A DNA stretch of 64,000 bases from an uncultured Flavobacteriales bacterium. GTDB lineage: Bacteria > Bacteroidota > Bacteroidia > Flavobacteriales_D > Parvicellaceae. A program made the position numbers and the translations under genes. Positions 16,759 to 26,937 of the stretch are shown here, piece by piece. How positions within the stretch are numbered: the stretch's first letter is position 1; every line of letters starts with the position of its first letter. A model generated the notes under the pieces. That model saw only the letters and a program-made list of their open reading frames with translations, made no database searches and was not told where the DNA came from. The stretch lies in assembly GCA_943788755.1 (NCBI GenBank), contig CALSRM010000003.1, positions 1,860,001 to 1,924,000 on the forward strand, written 5' to 3'.

Positions 16759-18306
16759 ATGTATATTAACAAGCGAAGAACGGTTGCGAAATTTGTATTT
16801 ATTTTTTTACTTATTCCTTTCCTTGGGATAAGTCAAAAGGCAACATTAAAAAAGTTAGATAAGTACTTTCAAACGAGTCTAACAGCATGGAATATACCTG
16901 GAATGTCAATAGCAATAGTTAAAGATGATTCTCTGGTTTTTGCTAAAGGATATGGAGTTAGAGACATTGTCACGAAAGAAGCTGTTGATGAAAACACGCT
17001 GTTTGCGATTGCATCAAATTCGAAATCATTCACTTCTGCAGCTTTAGCAATATTAGTGGACGAAGGTAAATTGAAATGGGACGATAAAGTTATAGACTAT
17101 TTATCCTATTTTAAGCTTTACGACCCTTATGTAACGCATTCTATGACTATAAGAGATTTACTTTCTCATAGAAGTGGATTGAAAACCTTTAGTGGGGATT
17201 TAATTTGGTATGGATCTTCTCATAGTCGCGAAGAAGTTATTAGGAGAGCAAGTTTTTTAAAGCCTAGATATTCATTTAGAACCGAATTTGGTTATTCAAA
17301 TATTATGTATCTCGCGGCTGGTGAAATAATACCAATAATTTGTAATACCTCTTGGGATGATTTTGTTAAGAATCGATTTTTTAAACCACTGGGTATGGCC
17401 AGAACAATTACTTCTGTCGAGGATATAAAAAGCATGAAGAATGTTGCTATTCCTCATAACAATATTGGTGGAATTAATATTAAAGTTGGTTACATGAATT
17501 GGGATAATATTGGGCCGGCCGGGAGTATTATTTCTTCTGCTAAGGATATGTCTCAATGGCTAAAATTACATTTGAATGATGGGTCCTTAAATGATAAATC
17601 AATTATTCCTGAAGAACAAATAAGAGAAATGCGCCATCCGCACGTAAGCAAAAGAGTTGGCGCTGGAAGTGAGTCTTTGTGGCCTACAAAACATTTTAGT
17701 GCTTATGGGTTAGGATGGGACCTTTTTGATTATAACGGCTATAAAGTAGTTACGCATGGAGGCGGTTATGATGGGATGATTTCTCAGGTAGTAATGGTTC
17801 CAGCGTTGAATTTAGGATTTGTTGTTCTAACAAATAATACAAACTCTTTGCCCTATGCTCTAATGTTTTCTGTGTTAGATGAATATACAAAGATGGATGA
17901 AAAACAAGATTGGGGCGATTTGTTTTTGGAATTTGATAAAAGTGGAAAAGAAGCGGAAGAGAGAGAAGCTTATAGCAATACGCAAAAAAGAGTTCCAGAC
18001 ACAAAGCCATCTATGCCACTTGGTCAATATGTAGGGACGTATTATGGCGAAATGTACGGTAAAGCAGAGGTAAAACAAATCAATGGTAAATTAGAAGTTC
18101 AATTTTTACCAACTTCGATATTTTATGGTAAATTGGAGCATTGGCATTATGATACCTTTACTATAGAAATGAGCGCTGTACCCTCTTTGAAAAAAGGAAA
18201 GTGTAGTTTTGTTATTGACTCTCAGGGTGAGGTAGAAGAAATGCGAATCGACATACCTAATCCAGATTTTGATTTTACAGAATTAGAGTTTAAAAAAATA
18301 AAATAA
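16759..18306 (+). CDS. Serine hydrolase, beta-lactamase/PBP4* family with DUF3471-like C-terminus
   Basis: This 515-residue protein starts with a signal peptide or membrane anchor (residues 11-26). The class C beta-lactamase-like fold has SNSK at 86-89 (nucleophile and general base Lys), YSN at 179-181 and THGGGYDG as the HxG third motif. The last 110 residues (LGQYVGTYYGEMYGKAEV onward) look like the DUF3471 domain often attached to these hydrolases. The role may be esterase, D-aminopeptidase or peptidoglycan-related; the substrate is unknown. Its TAA shares one base with the bshB1 ATG (TAATG), so translation is probably coupled. Confidence 0.9.
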   Translation: MYINKRRTVAKFVFIFLLIPFLGISQKATLKKLDKYFQTSLTAWNIPGMSIAIVKDDSLVFAKGYGVRDIVTKEAVDENTLFAIASNSKSFTSAALAILVDEGKLKWDDKVIDYLSYFKLYDPYVTHSMTIRDLLSHRSGLKTFSGDLIWYGSSHSREEVIRRASFLKPRYSFRTEFGYSNIMYLAAGEIIPIICNTSWDDFVKNRFFKPLGMARTITSVEDIKSMKNVAIPHNNIGGINIKVGYMNWDNIGPAGSIISSAKDMSQWLKLHLNDGSLNDKSIIPEEQIREMRHPHVSKRVGAGSESLWPTKHFSAYGLGWDLFDYNGYKVVTHGGGYDGMISQVVMVPALNLGFVVLTNNTNSLPYALMFSVLDEYTKMDEKQDWGDLFLEFDKSGKEAEEREAYSNTQKRVPDTKPSMPLGQYVGTYYGEMYGKAEVKQINGKLEVQFLPTSIFYGKLEHWHYDTFTIEMSAVPSLKKGKCSFVIDSQGEVEEMRIDIPNPDFDFTELEFKKIK

Positions 18307-19022
18307 TGAAACTAGATATTTTGGCTTTCGCCGCCCATCCAGATGACGCTGAGCTGGCTGCTTCCGGAACTTTGATGACGCATATTAGTCAAGGTAATAA
18401 AGTGGGAATTGTAGATTTAACTAAAGGAGAGTTGGGAAGTAGAGGTTCTGCTGAATTGAGAACAAAGGAAGCGTTAGTTGCATCTGAATTAATGGGTATT
18501 GATGCTAGAGTCAACTTGGATTTAGGAGATGGGTTTTTTAATAATGCAGAAAAAGAATTAAAGAAAGTAATTGAACAAATCAGGTATTTTCAGCCAGATA
18601 TTGTATTGTGTAATGCTCATTCAGATAGACATCCAGATCATAGCAGAGGAAGTGAATTGGTTTCAAGAGCTTGTTTTTTAGCAGGTTTAAATAAGATTGA
18701 GACAAAACATAATGGAGAAAAACAAGCTCCTTGGCGACCTCAGTCAGTTTTTCATTATGTACAAGACAATTGGATTGATCCTGATTTTGTAATTGATATT
18801 ACTGAAGTGTTTGATGGAAAGATGGCTGCTATTAGCGCGTTTGGCTCTCAGTTCTTTAATCCAGAAAGTGATGAGCCTGCAACTCCGATTTCATCACTTG
18901 AATTTATGGAACACATCAAAGGCAGGGCAATTGCTTTTGGAAGATTAATTGGTGTCAAATATGGTGAAGGATTTACCGTTGAGAGAGCGCTAGGTGTAAA
19001 AGATCTTACTTCATTAAAATAA
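18306..19022 (+). CDS. bshB1: Bacillithiol biosynthesis deacetylase BshB1
   Basis: This 238-residue LmbE-like zinc deacetylase removes acetate from GlcNAc-malate in bacillithiol synthesis. It has AHPDDAELAASG near the N-terminus (zinc His and Asp plus the catalytic Asp), TKGELGSRGS, and HSDRHPDHSRGSELV, which carries further metal and catalytic residues. The overall pattern and length match BshB1 of Bacteroidota rather than a generic LmbE protein. It overlaps the serine hydrolase stop by one base. Other bsh genes are not in the window. Confidence 0.92.
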   Translation: MKLDILAFAAHPDDAELAASGTLMTHISQGNKVGIVDLTKGELGSRGSAELRTKEALVASELMGIDARVNLDLGDGFFNNAEKELKKVIEQIRYFQPDIVLCNAHSDRHPDHSRGSELVSRACFLAGLNKIETKHNGEKQAPWRPQSVFHYVQDNWIDPDFVIDITEVFDGKMAAISAFGSQFFNPESDEPATPISSLEFMEHIKGRAIAFGRLIGVKYGEGFTVERALGVKDLTSLK

Positions 19023-19101
19023 AAATGTTGAGAAGTCGTTTTTTACATTGTAGTGGTTATTCAATATAATACCTACTATTGTTATAAATAATAAGATTAA
19101 A

Positions 19102-19965
19102 ATGAAAAGAGTTTTTCTAATGGCCTTTTTGGCAATATCGCTTGTTTCGTGTGAAGATATAGAAACAGAAGGATTAATTAATAGCACTGCAAATACGGCT
19201 GCTGCAGATAAGGATAATGAGATTTTATCTCTGAAACAAGAATTGGCAGAGAATGACTCTACAATGAATTCTTATTTTTCTTATGTCAATGAAATTAGAG
19301 AGAACTTGCATATGATATCTAATGAGCAGGATTTAATTCTTCATCTTCAAGAAAATCCAGAGATGATTAGTGTTGATAATATTGATTTAATTGAAGAGTT
19401 AAAAACACTGGGAGTTTTGATGTCTGAAAACGAAAATAAAATTGCACAATTAAAAGCAGCATTGAAAAACGCTGATTACCAAATGGGGGAGTTTGAAGAA
19501 ATGATAATGTCTTTAACGGAAGAGGTTGAAATGAAAAATAGGGAGGTTTTTCAATTACAAGAAGAATTGGAAAGTCTAGATGGGGCCTTTTCAGAATTGT
19601 TTGTTGCTTTCGAGGATCAGACGGAAGAGCTTGCTATTATGAAGGATGAATTGAATACAGCATATTTTACTTTTGGCTCTAAAAGCGAATTAATCGATAA
19701 TGGTGTTATTACTAAAGAAGGTGGCTTTATTGGGATTGGTAAAATCAGTAAATTAAAAGACGATTTTAACAAAACGTACTTTACTGAAGTTAAAATGTCG
19801 GAATTGACTGAAATTCCATTGGGCGTCAAAAAAGCGAATATTGTGACATCGCATCCGTCTGATTCTTATGAATTAATAGGGGAGGATCCAATTGAAAAAA
19901 TCGTGATTAAAGATGCTGCGGCTTTTTGGGGAGTATCTAAGTATTTGGTTGCAGTTGTGAAGTAA
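19102..19965 (+). CDS. Coiled-coil lipoprotein of unknown function
   Basis: This 287-residue protein has a lipoprotein signal (MKRVFLMAFLAISLVSC, lipobox LVSC). Residues about 35-195 are Glu/Leu/Lys-rich with heptad-like spacing and almost no Pro, predicting a long coiled coil. The C-terminal 90 residues form a compact domain with KSELIDNGVITKEGGFIG, TSHPSDSYEL and a hydrophobic end. I recognise this as a widespread Bacteroidota lipoprotein type, but I cannot give it a proven role. It may be anchored to the outer membrane. It stands alone, 79 bases after bshB1, and the downstream gap holds a REPIN-like repeat. Confidence 0.75.
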   Translation: MKRVFLMAFLAISLVSCEDIETEGLINSTANTAAADKDNEILSLKQELAENDSTMNSYFSYVNEIRENLHMISNEQDLILHLQENPEMISVDNIDLIEELKTLGVLMSENENKIAQLKAALKNADYQMGEFEEMIMSLTEEVEMKNREVFQLQEELESLDGAFSELFVAFEDQTEELAIMKDELNTAYFTFGSKSELIDNGVITKEGGFIGIGKISKLKDDFNKTYFTEVKMSELTEIPLGVKKANIVTSHPSDSYELIGEDPIEKIVIKDAAAFWGVSKYLVAVVK

Positions 19966-20137
19966 ATACAATAAAACAAATAACCTAACTAAGTGTTTTG
20001 TTTAGTGGTTATAAGTTTTTTTTAAACTTGACTTAGGGATTCTTTAGTTAGTTGTAATTCATATATTTAAGTCTTTATTCTCAAGCAATGGTTTAATATG
20101 TTTTTCTAGGTTTGAATAGTAGAAATTTTTCCTCAAA

Positions 20138-20272
20138 GCTAGCGCGAGCGTCTTTCGCTCGTGATCCAAAGATAGTAGCGCCTTTCGCTCGTGACTAATC
20201 ACAGTTTGTATCAGAAGCTATTTAATGGAAATAGTAGTGGACGTTAGTACGAGCGAATACGATCGCACTAGC
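20138..20272. repeat. REPIN-like repeat (two inverted REP units plus a partial third)
   Basis: The left unit (20138-20162) contains the hairpin CGAGCG-TCTTT-CGCTCG. The right unit, read on the minus strand from 20272 to 20249, is GCTAGTGCGATCGTATTCGCTCGT and matches the left unit at all but about four positions. A third copy (20176-20194, TAGCGCCTTTCGCTCGTGA) lies between in the left orientation, lacking six bases that form the hairpin's left arm. Such paired inverted palindromes are typical of REP elements mobilised in trans by a Y1 transposase. It lies between the lipoprotein gene and rlmD and could act as a transcript 3' end. The rest of the 19966-20288 gap holds nothing I recognise. Confidence 0.7.
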
Positions 20273-20288
20273 GGAGGAATAAGAAACA

Positions 20289-21719
20289 TCAGCCTTTCTC
20301 AAACAACATAATACTCTCTACGTGAGAAGTATGTGGAAATTGATCTACCAAACTAAATTTCTTTAATTCGTATCCAGCATTGCTTAATTCAACTCTATCA
20401 CGAGCTTGTGTAGCCGGGTTGCAACTTACATAAACCATTCGTTTGGCGCCTAAATTGATTACTTTTTTTAACGTTTTAGGAGCAATTCCAGCTCGTGGTG
20501 GATCCAAAACAATTGTACCGATTTTTCCTTCGTATTGTGGGTATTCTTTTAAAAATTTACCAACATCGGCTGCATAGAAATCTATATCAGAAATATCGTT
20601 CAATTTTGCATTACGTTTTGCGTTATCTATTGCAGATTCAACAATATCCACGCCGATAATTTTAGTGTTTTTTGTTTTTGATGCAAGTATTTGCCCAATG
20701 GTTCCGGTACCACAGAATAAATCCATGACAACTTGATTTTCTAGGTCGTTGTCTTCAAACGTATAATCAATTACTTTTTGGTAAAGCTTCTCAGCACTTG
20801 CTGGGTTGGTCTGAAAAAAACTTTGCATACTGATTTCGAATTTCAAACCTAATATACTTTCAATAATGGTTTCGTTTCCGGTTACTAAACCACTAGGACC
20901 TTGCTCTAGCTTGGCTCTGTCGGCAACATCATCATTAATCGTATGAATAAAACCAGCCATGCGCTTACCTAATAGCTCTTTAAGAAAAGCGGCAAAGGCA
21001 TGTTTGTCAAATTTTTCAGAATCAGTAGAAGAGGTAACCAGGTTAAGCAATAACTCATCATTTGAAAAGCTCTTGCGCACTATTAAGTGCCGGTAAAAAC
21101 CTTCTTTCTTTGGCGGATGCCACGCCGGTAGTCCTGTTTGTTCTAAGTAGATTCGAATATCTTTTAAAGAATCCTCTATTTGTTTATCAAACAATCCGGA
21201 GTCTTTATCTAAATTTTCAACTTTCCACCAAGTTCCAGTGTGCTTAAAGCCAAGTCCAAAATCGTCGTGTTCTTCATTGGTGTTAATGTCATGTCGAATT
21301 ACCGAAAATGAATATTCCATTTTATTACGGTAATTATATACCTCTGGAGATTCAATGTATTCATCAAAGAGTTCTTCTGTATTGTCAATTTCACCAATCT
21401 TTCTAAACAAGTCTATAGCAGTAAGTTTCTTGTACTCTTTTTGTTTGCTGATTGGTAAAGTGATATAGGGTGCACCCGAAATAGGCTGGAAAGGAACTTT
21501 AATCTCATCTGCAGAAGGAGTAATGACTTTAATTTTTCGCGCTTCGGCAAAACGCTTTTTCTTCTTCATTACTTTGGCCTTTACTGTTTGTCCAGGGATG
21601 CCATTAGTTACAAATATTACGAACTCACCATCTTCCGTTTTTACTCGGCTAATTCCTTTTCCCCCAGAGGCAATGTCATGAATTTCTAATTCAATTATTT
21701 CTCCCTTTTTAAAATTCAT
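20289..21719 (-). CDS. rlmD: 23S rRNA (uracil-5-)-methyltransferase RlmD
   Basis: This 476-residue RumA/TrmA-type enzyme should make m5U in 23S rRNA. An N-terminal TRAM domain (1-60, [19 protein letters not shown]) binds RNA. The SAM domain has [13 protein letters not shown], the IVLDPPRAG motif and the catalytic Cys in [13 protein letters not shown]. The [4Fe-4S] cysteines of enterobacterial RlmD are not evident, so the family call could also read as a generic TRAM-domain uracil methyltransferase. Its start overlaps the prfC 3' end by 11 bases. Confidence 0.88.
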   Translation of the reverse strand: MNFKKGEIIELEIHDIASGGKGISRVKTEDGEFVIFVTNGIPGQTVKAKVMKKKKRFAEARKIKVITPSADEIKVPFQPISGAPYITLPISKQKEYKKLTAIDLFRKIGEIDNTEELFDEYIESPEVYNYRNKMEYSFSVIRHDINTNEEHDDFGLGFKHTGTWWKVENLDKDSGLFDKQIEDSLKDIRIYLEQTGLPAWHPPKKEGFYRHLIVRKSFSNDELLLNLVTSSTDSEKFDKHAFAAFLKELLGKRMAGFIHTINDDVADRAKLEQGPSGLVTGNETIIESILGLKFEISMQSFFQTNPASAEKLYQKVIDYTFEDNDLENQVVMDLFCGTGTIGQILASKTKNTKIIGVDIVESAIDNAKRNAKLNDISDIDFYAADVGKFLKEYPQYEGKIGTIVLDPPRAGIAPKTLKKVINLGAKRMVYVSCNPATQARDRVELSNAGYELKKFSLVDQFPHTSHVESIMLFEKG

Positions 21720-23310
21720 TTGATGATAGCTTAAAATCAGATGTTGTATGGAATGTGATTGCTGGATAGTCTCCTTGCGCTTGCGTAAGTAGAAAAGGGG
21801 AGTCTGCTAAGAAAACAGGGTTTTCATCTTTGTCATATCCAATGTTGTTGACTTTTCTTTTGATAAATTCATCTAATTGCCCTTTGTCAGTAGTTGTCAT
21901 CCAGCAAGCTTTATGATGCGGCTTGGAACGGAAACTTGCTGTAGCACCGTACTCGTGTTTTAGTCTATATTGAATAACTTCAAATTGTAATTCTCCGACA
22001 GTCCCAATAACTTTTCGATTCCCTGGTTGTATTACAAATAACTGTGCAACACCTTCATCGGTTAACTGTGATAGGCCTTTTTCCAATTGCTTAGATTTCA
22101 TTGGATCATCGTTTTGCACTTCTTTAAAAAGTTCTGGAGAAAAACTTGGAATTCCTTTGTACATCATTTTCTCCCCTTCGGTAAGTGTATCTCCAATTTT
22201 AAAGTTTCCTGTGTCGTATAAACCAATTACATCACCAGGGTAGGCCACATCTATTACTTCTTTCGTGGAAGCCATAAAGCTAGTAGGGTTGGGAAACTTG
22301 AATTTCTTGTCCAATCTTATGTGTTGGTAAAATGTATTTCGTTTAAATTCTCCTGAAACGATTCTTAGAAAGGCAATTCTATCTCTATGTTTAGGGTCAA
22401 TATTCGCATGTATTTTAAAGACAAACCCACTGAATTTTTTCTCATCTGGGCTTACCAACCTTGTGTCAGATTCTCTACCACGAGGAGTAGGTGATATTTC
22501 AGTAAATCCGTCTAGTAATTCTTGAACACCAAAATTGTTCAAAGCAGAGCCAAAAAACACAGGAGCTACATCTCCTGAGAGATAAGTGTTGATGTCAAAA
22601 GAGTCATAAACTCCGTTTACCAATTCTACTTCTTCGCGCAGCATAGCAGAATCTTCTTCACCTATGTAATCTTCTAGTTTATTATCTTCGATTCCATCAA
22701 TTGATATTAAATCGGTTTCGATACCTGTTTTATTCCCTGAAAACAAGTTTAAGCTATTTTTATAGAGATTAAAAACGCCTTTAAATGTCGATCCAATACC
22801 AATTGGCCAACTCATCGGGCGAACTTTAATTTTTAGTTTTTCCTCAATTTCATCCAATAAATCAAAGGCATCTCTACCTTCTCGATCCATTTTATTAATA
22901 AAAACAATAACGGGAGTATTTCGCATGCGACAAACTTCCATTAGTTTTTCTGTTTGTCCCTCGACACCATTGGCACAATCAATTACCATTATTACGCTAT
23001 CAACAGCAGTAAGTGTTCTGTAGGTGTCTTCAGCAAAGTCTTTGTGACCAGGAGTATCTAGAATGTTTATTTGCTGTCCATTATAAGAAAAAGCCATAAC
23101 GGAAGTAGCGACAGAAATACCTCTTTGCTTTTCAATTTCCATAAAATCGGAAGTCGCAGTCTTCTTAATTTTATTGTTCTTAACTGCTCCAGCAGATTGA
23201 ATTGCTCCACCAAATAACAAAAGTTTTTCAGTTAAAGTAGTTTTACCAGCATCTGGGTGACTAATAATTCCAAACGTTCTTCTCTTATCAATCTCTTCTG
23301 TAAAGCTCAT
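21709..23310 (-). CDS. prfC: Peptide chain release factor 3
   Basis: This 533-residue translational GTPase recycles RF1/RF2 after termination. The G1 loop is [13 protein letters not shown], switch [16 protein letters not shown] and G4 NKMDREGRD. Domain II and the RF3-specific C-terminal domain ([18 protein letters not shown]) follow, at the standard family length. It is the first gene of the leftward pair with rlmD, overlapping it by 11 bases. I found no clear promoter in the 150 bases upstream. Confidence 0.95.
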   Translation of the reverse strand: MSFTEEIDKRRTFGIISHPDAGKTTLTEKLLLFGGAIQSAGAVKNNKIKKTATSDFMEIEKQRGISVATSVMAFSYNGQQINILDTPGHKDFAEDTYRTLTAVDSVIMVIDCANGVEGQTEKLMEVCRMRNTPVIVFINKMDREGRDAFDLLDEIEEKLKIKVRPMSWPIGIGSTFKGVFNLYKNSLNLFSGNKTGIETDLISIDGIEDNKLEDYIGEEDSAMLREEVELVNGVYDSFDINTYLSGDVAPVFFGSALNNFGVQELLDGFTEISPTPRGRESDTRLVSPDEKKFSGFVFKIHANIDPKHRDRIAFLRIVSGEFKRNTFYQHIRLDKKFKFPNPTSFMASTKEVIDVAYPGDVIGLYDTGNFKIGDTLTEGEKMMYKGIPSFSPELFKEVQNDDPMKSKQLEKGLSQLTDEGVAQLFVIQPGNRKVIGTVGELQFEVIQYRLKHEYGATASFRSKPHHKACWMTTTDKGQLDEFIKRKVNNIGYDKDENPVFLADSPFLLTQAQGDYPAITFHTTSDFKLSSNEF

Positions 23311-23464
23311 TAAATCTCAATTAATTAAGGTGTGCGAAGATATTGTTATTTAAAGTAAGAAACAAGACGAATGAAATAATCAAATATCTGGCAATAAAAA
23401 GTATCTAAAGTTAACAAAGAAGAATACAGAAACTTGTTTTCAAGACGGGAGCACTTAAGATAAA

Positions 23465-24013
23465 TTAATAAAGGTTTTTATATAAAATCTCAAAGACACA
23501 ATCATGCTTCATAATCGGTGCTTTTTCAGGATTAACATCCGTAAATTTTATGGTTTCAATATACTTGTACCCTAAATTCTCATACCACATTTTTAAACTA
23601 TGCTTACGGGGCATTTCTAGAGTTGGAGAGAACAACAATTCTATATGTAACTTATCTACCTTATCTTTTTTTAGAAAGGTTTCAACATAATTAATAAGTT
23701 GTTTTGCAATTCCTTTTTTTCTGTGACCATAGAAAGTTGTAAGCATACCAAAATACCATTTTGAATCGATCTCATAAACTTTAATTGTAGCTACAGGTTG
23801 ATTTCCATAAAAGGCAACGATTAATTCACCACTCTTAGCTGATTGTGTAAGGTTTTCTGCATTGGTGCGTTCATATTTGCCGTCTGTTGGCCATATGCCT
23901 TTTTCTTCCTCTAAATAGATGTCATTAACCTGTTTGGAAATTATATTTAAATCCGATTTCGATAGATTAGCGTAACGTTCTATTCGAATATTTCCGTTTG
24001 TTTGCAAATGCAT
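23465..24013 (-). CDS. GNAT family N-acetyltransferase
   Basis: This 182-residue protein has the acetyl-CoA pyrophosphate-binding loop HRKKGIAKQL at about 95-104, preceded by YFGMLTTFYG (strand beta 4) and followed by a C-terminal NLGYKYIETIKF typical of the last GNAT strand. The substrate is unknown. It stands alone between prfC and the flavoprotein gene. The first 30 residues are polar. Confidence 0.8.
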   Translation of the reverse strand: MHLQTNGNIRIERYANLSKSDLNIISKQVNDIYLEEEKGIWPTDGKYERTNAENLTQSAKSGELIVAFYGNQPVATIKVYEIDSKWYFGMLTTFYGHRKKGIAKQLINYVETFLKKDKVDKLHIELLFSPTLEMPRKHSLKMWYENLGYKYIETIKFTDVNPEKAPIMKHDCVFEILYKNLY

Positions 24014-24171
24014 GGTAAAAGTTTATGCGTAGAAATTAAGGTGTGTACTAAGTTAGCGTAATAATTCTTATCATTAAGAAGTTGTTCCTAGGGTAACGAT
24101 TATTGAGTGGTGTGTTGAGAATTTATAATATTAATTAGTCGCATAAATGACTTTAGTCAACTGCATAGTTA

Positions 24172-24179
24172 TATTTTTG
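24172..24179 (+). promoter_or_regulatory. -7 element upstream of the flavoprotein gene
   Basis: TATTTTTG matches TAnnTTTG and ends 40 bases before the ATG at 24220. No TTG at the ideal -33 spacing. Confidence 0.4.
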
Positions 24180-24219
24180 TGCAATAAGGTAGTTGAATTC
24201 ATTATTAGCTTATTTTGAA

Positions 24220-25437
24220 ATGGATAAAAAGAAAGTTGTTGTAATAGGAGGAGGAGCAGGTGGTTTTTTTGCTGCTATTAATTTGGCTGAAAGTAATCCA
24301 GAAGTAGCTGTAACAATTTTAGAGAAATCAGGTCATGTATTGGGAAAGGTAAAAGTCTCTGGTGGAGGAAGGTGCAATGTAACGCATGCTTGTTTTGTGC
24401 CAAAAGACCTTGTTAAGTTCTATCCAAGAGGGAATAAGGAGTTACTGGGTCCTTTTCATCAGTTTATGACAGGAGATACTATGGAATGGTTTGAAAACAG
24501 AGGAGTTCCCTTAAAAATAGAAGGCGATAACCGTGTTTTTCCTACTTCTAATTCTTCTCAAAGTATAATTGATTGTTTTTTAGGAGAGGTAAAGCGCTTG
24601 GGTATAACTGTAAAAAAGAATTGTGGAGTAACTGAAATAACAAAAACACCCGTTAACTGGCAGCTTAAAACTTCTTTTCGAAATTTGGAAGCTGATGCAG
24701 TTATTGTTGCATCAGGAAGTAGTAAGTTGGTTTGGGGAATGCTTGAGAAATTGGGTCATAGCATCGTTGAACCTATGCCATCTTTGTTTACCTTTAATAC
24801 AAAAGATATAAGACTAAGGGATTTGTCAGGTTTGGTAGCCTCCAGTGTGGAGGTTAAAATAAATGGAACAAAATTAAAAGAACGTGGGCCGCTTTTGGTA
24901 ACTCATTGGGGGATGAGTGGGCCAGCAATTTTAAAATTATCCTCCGTAGGAGCGAGAATACTTTATGAAAAGCAATACAAATTTTCAATATCCGTTGACT
25001 GGTGTTTTGAATATGATGAAGAGGATGTTCGAGAAGCTTTTATAGATATGAAAGAAAACAATCCAAAACAGCAGTTACAAAAAACAAGGTTGTTTAAATT
25101 ACCAAAGCGTTTGTGGTTTTCATTTCTTAATTATTGTCAAATACCTGAGGACAAAAATTGGGCTGATATTTCTAAAAAAGAAATGAATAAATTGATAGAA
25201 ACGTTGAAGCGAGGGCAATTTAGTGTAAATGGAAAAAGCACAAATAAAGAAGAGTTTGTAACATGTGGTGGAATTGATTTAAAAGATATTAATTTCAAAA
25301 CCTTCGAGAGTAAGTTACAGCCTAATCTATTTATTGTGGGAGAGTGTTTAAATATTGATGCCTTAACTGGTGGCTTCAATTTTCAAGCTGCGTGGACAGG
25401 TGGTTATATAGCGGGAAAGTCAATATATTTTGATTAA
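24220..25437 (+). CDS. BaiN/HI0933-like NAD(P)/FAD-dependent oxidoreductase
   Basis: The ATG at 24220 is preferred because the FAD-binding strand VVVIGGGAGGFFAA begins right after it; an in-frame TTG lies 27 bases upstream. The 405-residue flavoprotein carries VSGGGRCNVTHA near residue 45, PSLFTF and RDLSGL in the middle, and a C-terminal TCGGIDLKDIN...GECLNIDALTGGFNFQAAW region, all typical of the HI0933/BaiN family. The physiological substrate is unknown in most bacteria. It lies upstream of HMG-CoA lyase in the same orientation, 52 bases apart. Confidence 0.9.
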   Translation: MDKKKVVVIGGGAGGFFAAINLAESNPEVAVTILEKSGHVLGKVKVSGGGRCNVTHACFVPKDLVKFYPRGNKELLGPFHQFMTGDTMEWFENRGVPLKIEGDNRVFPTSNSSQSIIDCFLGEVKRLGITVKKNCGVTEITKTPVNWQLKTSFRNLEADAVIVASGSSKLVWGMLEKLGHSIVEPMPSLFTFNTKDIRLRDLSGLVASSVEVKINGTKLKERGPLLVTHWGMSGPAILKLSSVGARILYEKQYKFSISVDWCFEYDEEDVREAFIDMKENNPKQQLQKTRLFKLPKRLWFSFLNYCQIPEDKNWADISKKEMNKLIETLKRGQFSVNGKSTNKEEFVTCGGIDLKDINFKTFESKLQPNLFIVGECLNIDALTGGFNFQAAWTGGYIAGKSIYFD

Positions 25438-25489
25438 TGATAAATTGATTTAATTCAATATTACTAACTTTACGCAACTAATTTATTTT

Positions 25490-26341
25490 ATGAAATTGAT
25501 TGAATGTCCGAGGGATGCGATGCAGGGGTTACACGATTATTTGTCTGTTGCGGATAAGGTTCGGTACATTAATGCAATTTTAAAGGTTGGTTTTGATACA
25601 ATAGACGCAGGAAGTTTTGTTTCTCCTAAAGCTATTCCACAATTGAAAGATACGGCTGAGGTATTGTCTAAATTGGATATGAGTTCAACCAAGTCAAAAC
25701 TATTGGTAATTACTGCAAATAAAAGAGGAGCAGAGGAAGCCGTAAAATTTGATGAGGTTTCTTATTTGGGTTTTCCTTTTTCTATTTCTGAAACTTTTCA
25801 AAAACGGAATATTAATTCTACGATTGAAGATTCGCTAAGAAGATTGGATAATGTGCAAAATTTATGTTTAAAGAATAATAAGAAATTGGTTACTTATTTT
25901 TCTATGGCATTTGGCAATCCTTACGGAGATGAATGGAGTCCTGAGATTGTAGCAAATTGGGTAGAAAAATTAATAGAGGAATCAGGAGTTGACATTCTTT
26001 CTCTTTCGGATACTATCGGAACTTCTAATCCCGATTCAATTAAATGGTTATTTGAATATGTTATACCTAACTTTCCAGAGGTTGAAATAGGAGCACATTT
26101 GCATACAACGCCAGGTACATGGAAAGAAAAGATAGATGCTGCCATAGAAAGTGGATGCAAACGTTTTGACGGAGCTATAAAAGGGTTTGGAGGTTGTCCA
26201 ATGGCAACCGATGGATTGACTGGTAATATGGCAACTGAGAATATTATTTCGTATCTTAACGAGATGAATATTGATCATGGGCTTAATGAAAAAGCTTTTA
26301 GTGAAGCTTTGCTGATGTCTCTAGAAATATTTCCGAATTAA
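25490..26341 (+). CDS. Hydroxymethylglutaryl-CoA lyase
   Basis: This 283-residue DRE-TIM barrel enzyme should cleave HMG-CoA to acetyl-CoA and acetoacetate in leucine and ketone-body catabolism. It begins with LIECPRDAMQGL (the R-D pair of the DRE motif), has SLSDTIGTSNP, the metal-ligand motif HLHTT and the signature FGGCPMA containing the active-site Cys. The short length fits the bacterial type. The small membrane protein gene follows after 3 bases, so the two may be co-transcribed. Confidence 0.91.
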   Translation: MKLIECPRDAMQGLHDYLSVADKVRYINAILKVGFDTIDAGSFVSPKAIPQLKDTAEVLSKLDMSSTKSKLLVITANKRGAEEAVKFDEVSYLGFPFSISETFQKRNINSTIEDSLRRLDNVQNLCLKNNKKLVTYFSMAFGNPYGDEWSPEIVANWVEKLIEESGVDILSLSDTIGTSNPDSIKWLFEYVIPNFPEVEIGAHLHTTPGTWKEKIDAAIESGCKRFDGAIKGFGGCPMATDGLTGNMATENIISYLNEMNIDHGLNEKAFSEALLMSLEIFPN

Positions 26342-26344
26342 ATA

Positions 26345-26761
26345 ATGAAACTTAAAAAAAATAGAATTATTACAGCAGGATTAGCCTTGCTATTTATATT
26401 GTCTTTTCTAATGCCTGCATTACAAGGTCCATTAGGGATTAAATTAAACGGGTTTTCTGTTTTTGGAGCAAACATAGCTACAGTTGTTTTTGCCGAAGAT
26501 TTTTATGATTATATATTGTTTTTACATACTGCTTTGACCAATGTATGGGTTGTTCTTTTGCTTATTTGGTCTTTACGGGGTAAGGTAAAGACTGTTCCTA
26601 CTCTTATATTGTCTTTCTTGTCTTTTACTTCTGCACTTTCATGGAAGTTTAATATGGAGGGAGATCAAGTGCTGTTGATGGGGTATTGGTTGTGGGTGAT
26701 TAGTATTGTGTTGATAATAAGCTTTGCTATTTACCGCTCTTTTAGAAATCCAGTGGAATAG
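26345..26761 (+). CDS. Small integral membrane protein of unknown function
   Basis: This 138-residue protein has four predicted membrane segments at about 9-27, 54-78, 84-100 and 108-130, separated by short loops, with a basic N-terminus and a basic C-terminal end. I do not recognise a domain. It starts 3 bases after the HMG-CoA lyase stop, which suggests the same transcript but gives no clear function. Confidence 0.72.
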   Translation: MKLKKNRIITAGLALLFILSFLMPALQGPLGIKLNGFSVFGANIATVVFAEDFYDYILFLHTALTNVWVVLLLIWSLRGKVKTVPTLILSFLSFTSALSWKFNMEGDQVLLMGYWLWVISIVLIISFAIYRSFRNPVE

Positions 26762-26835
26762 AACTATTCAATTAGAAAAAAATCTATTACCGTTATATAA
26801 TCCTTATATGGCTTTCAAATATCCTTCTCAAAAGC

Positions 26836-26843
26836 TATATTTG
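26836..26843 (+). promoter_or_regulatory. -7 element upstream of ffh
   Basis: TATATTTG, a full TAnnTTTG match, ends 94 bases before the ffh ATG. No TTG at the expected -33 distance. Confidence 0.45.
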
Positions 26844-26937
26844 CATCGTTATTATTTAAAGTTTGTAAAGCAAAAAAGTTATCAATAAACGATTACTTGC
26901 GCTGTAAACGACTTCATTTATTAAATTATATAAGAAG

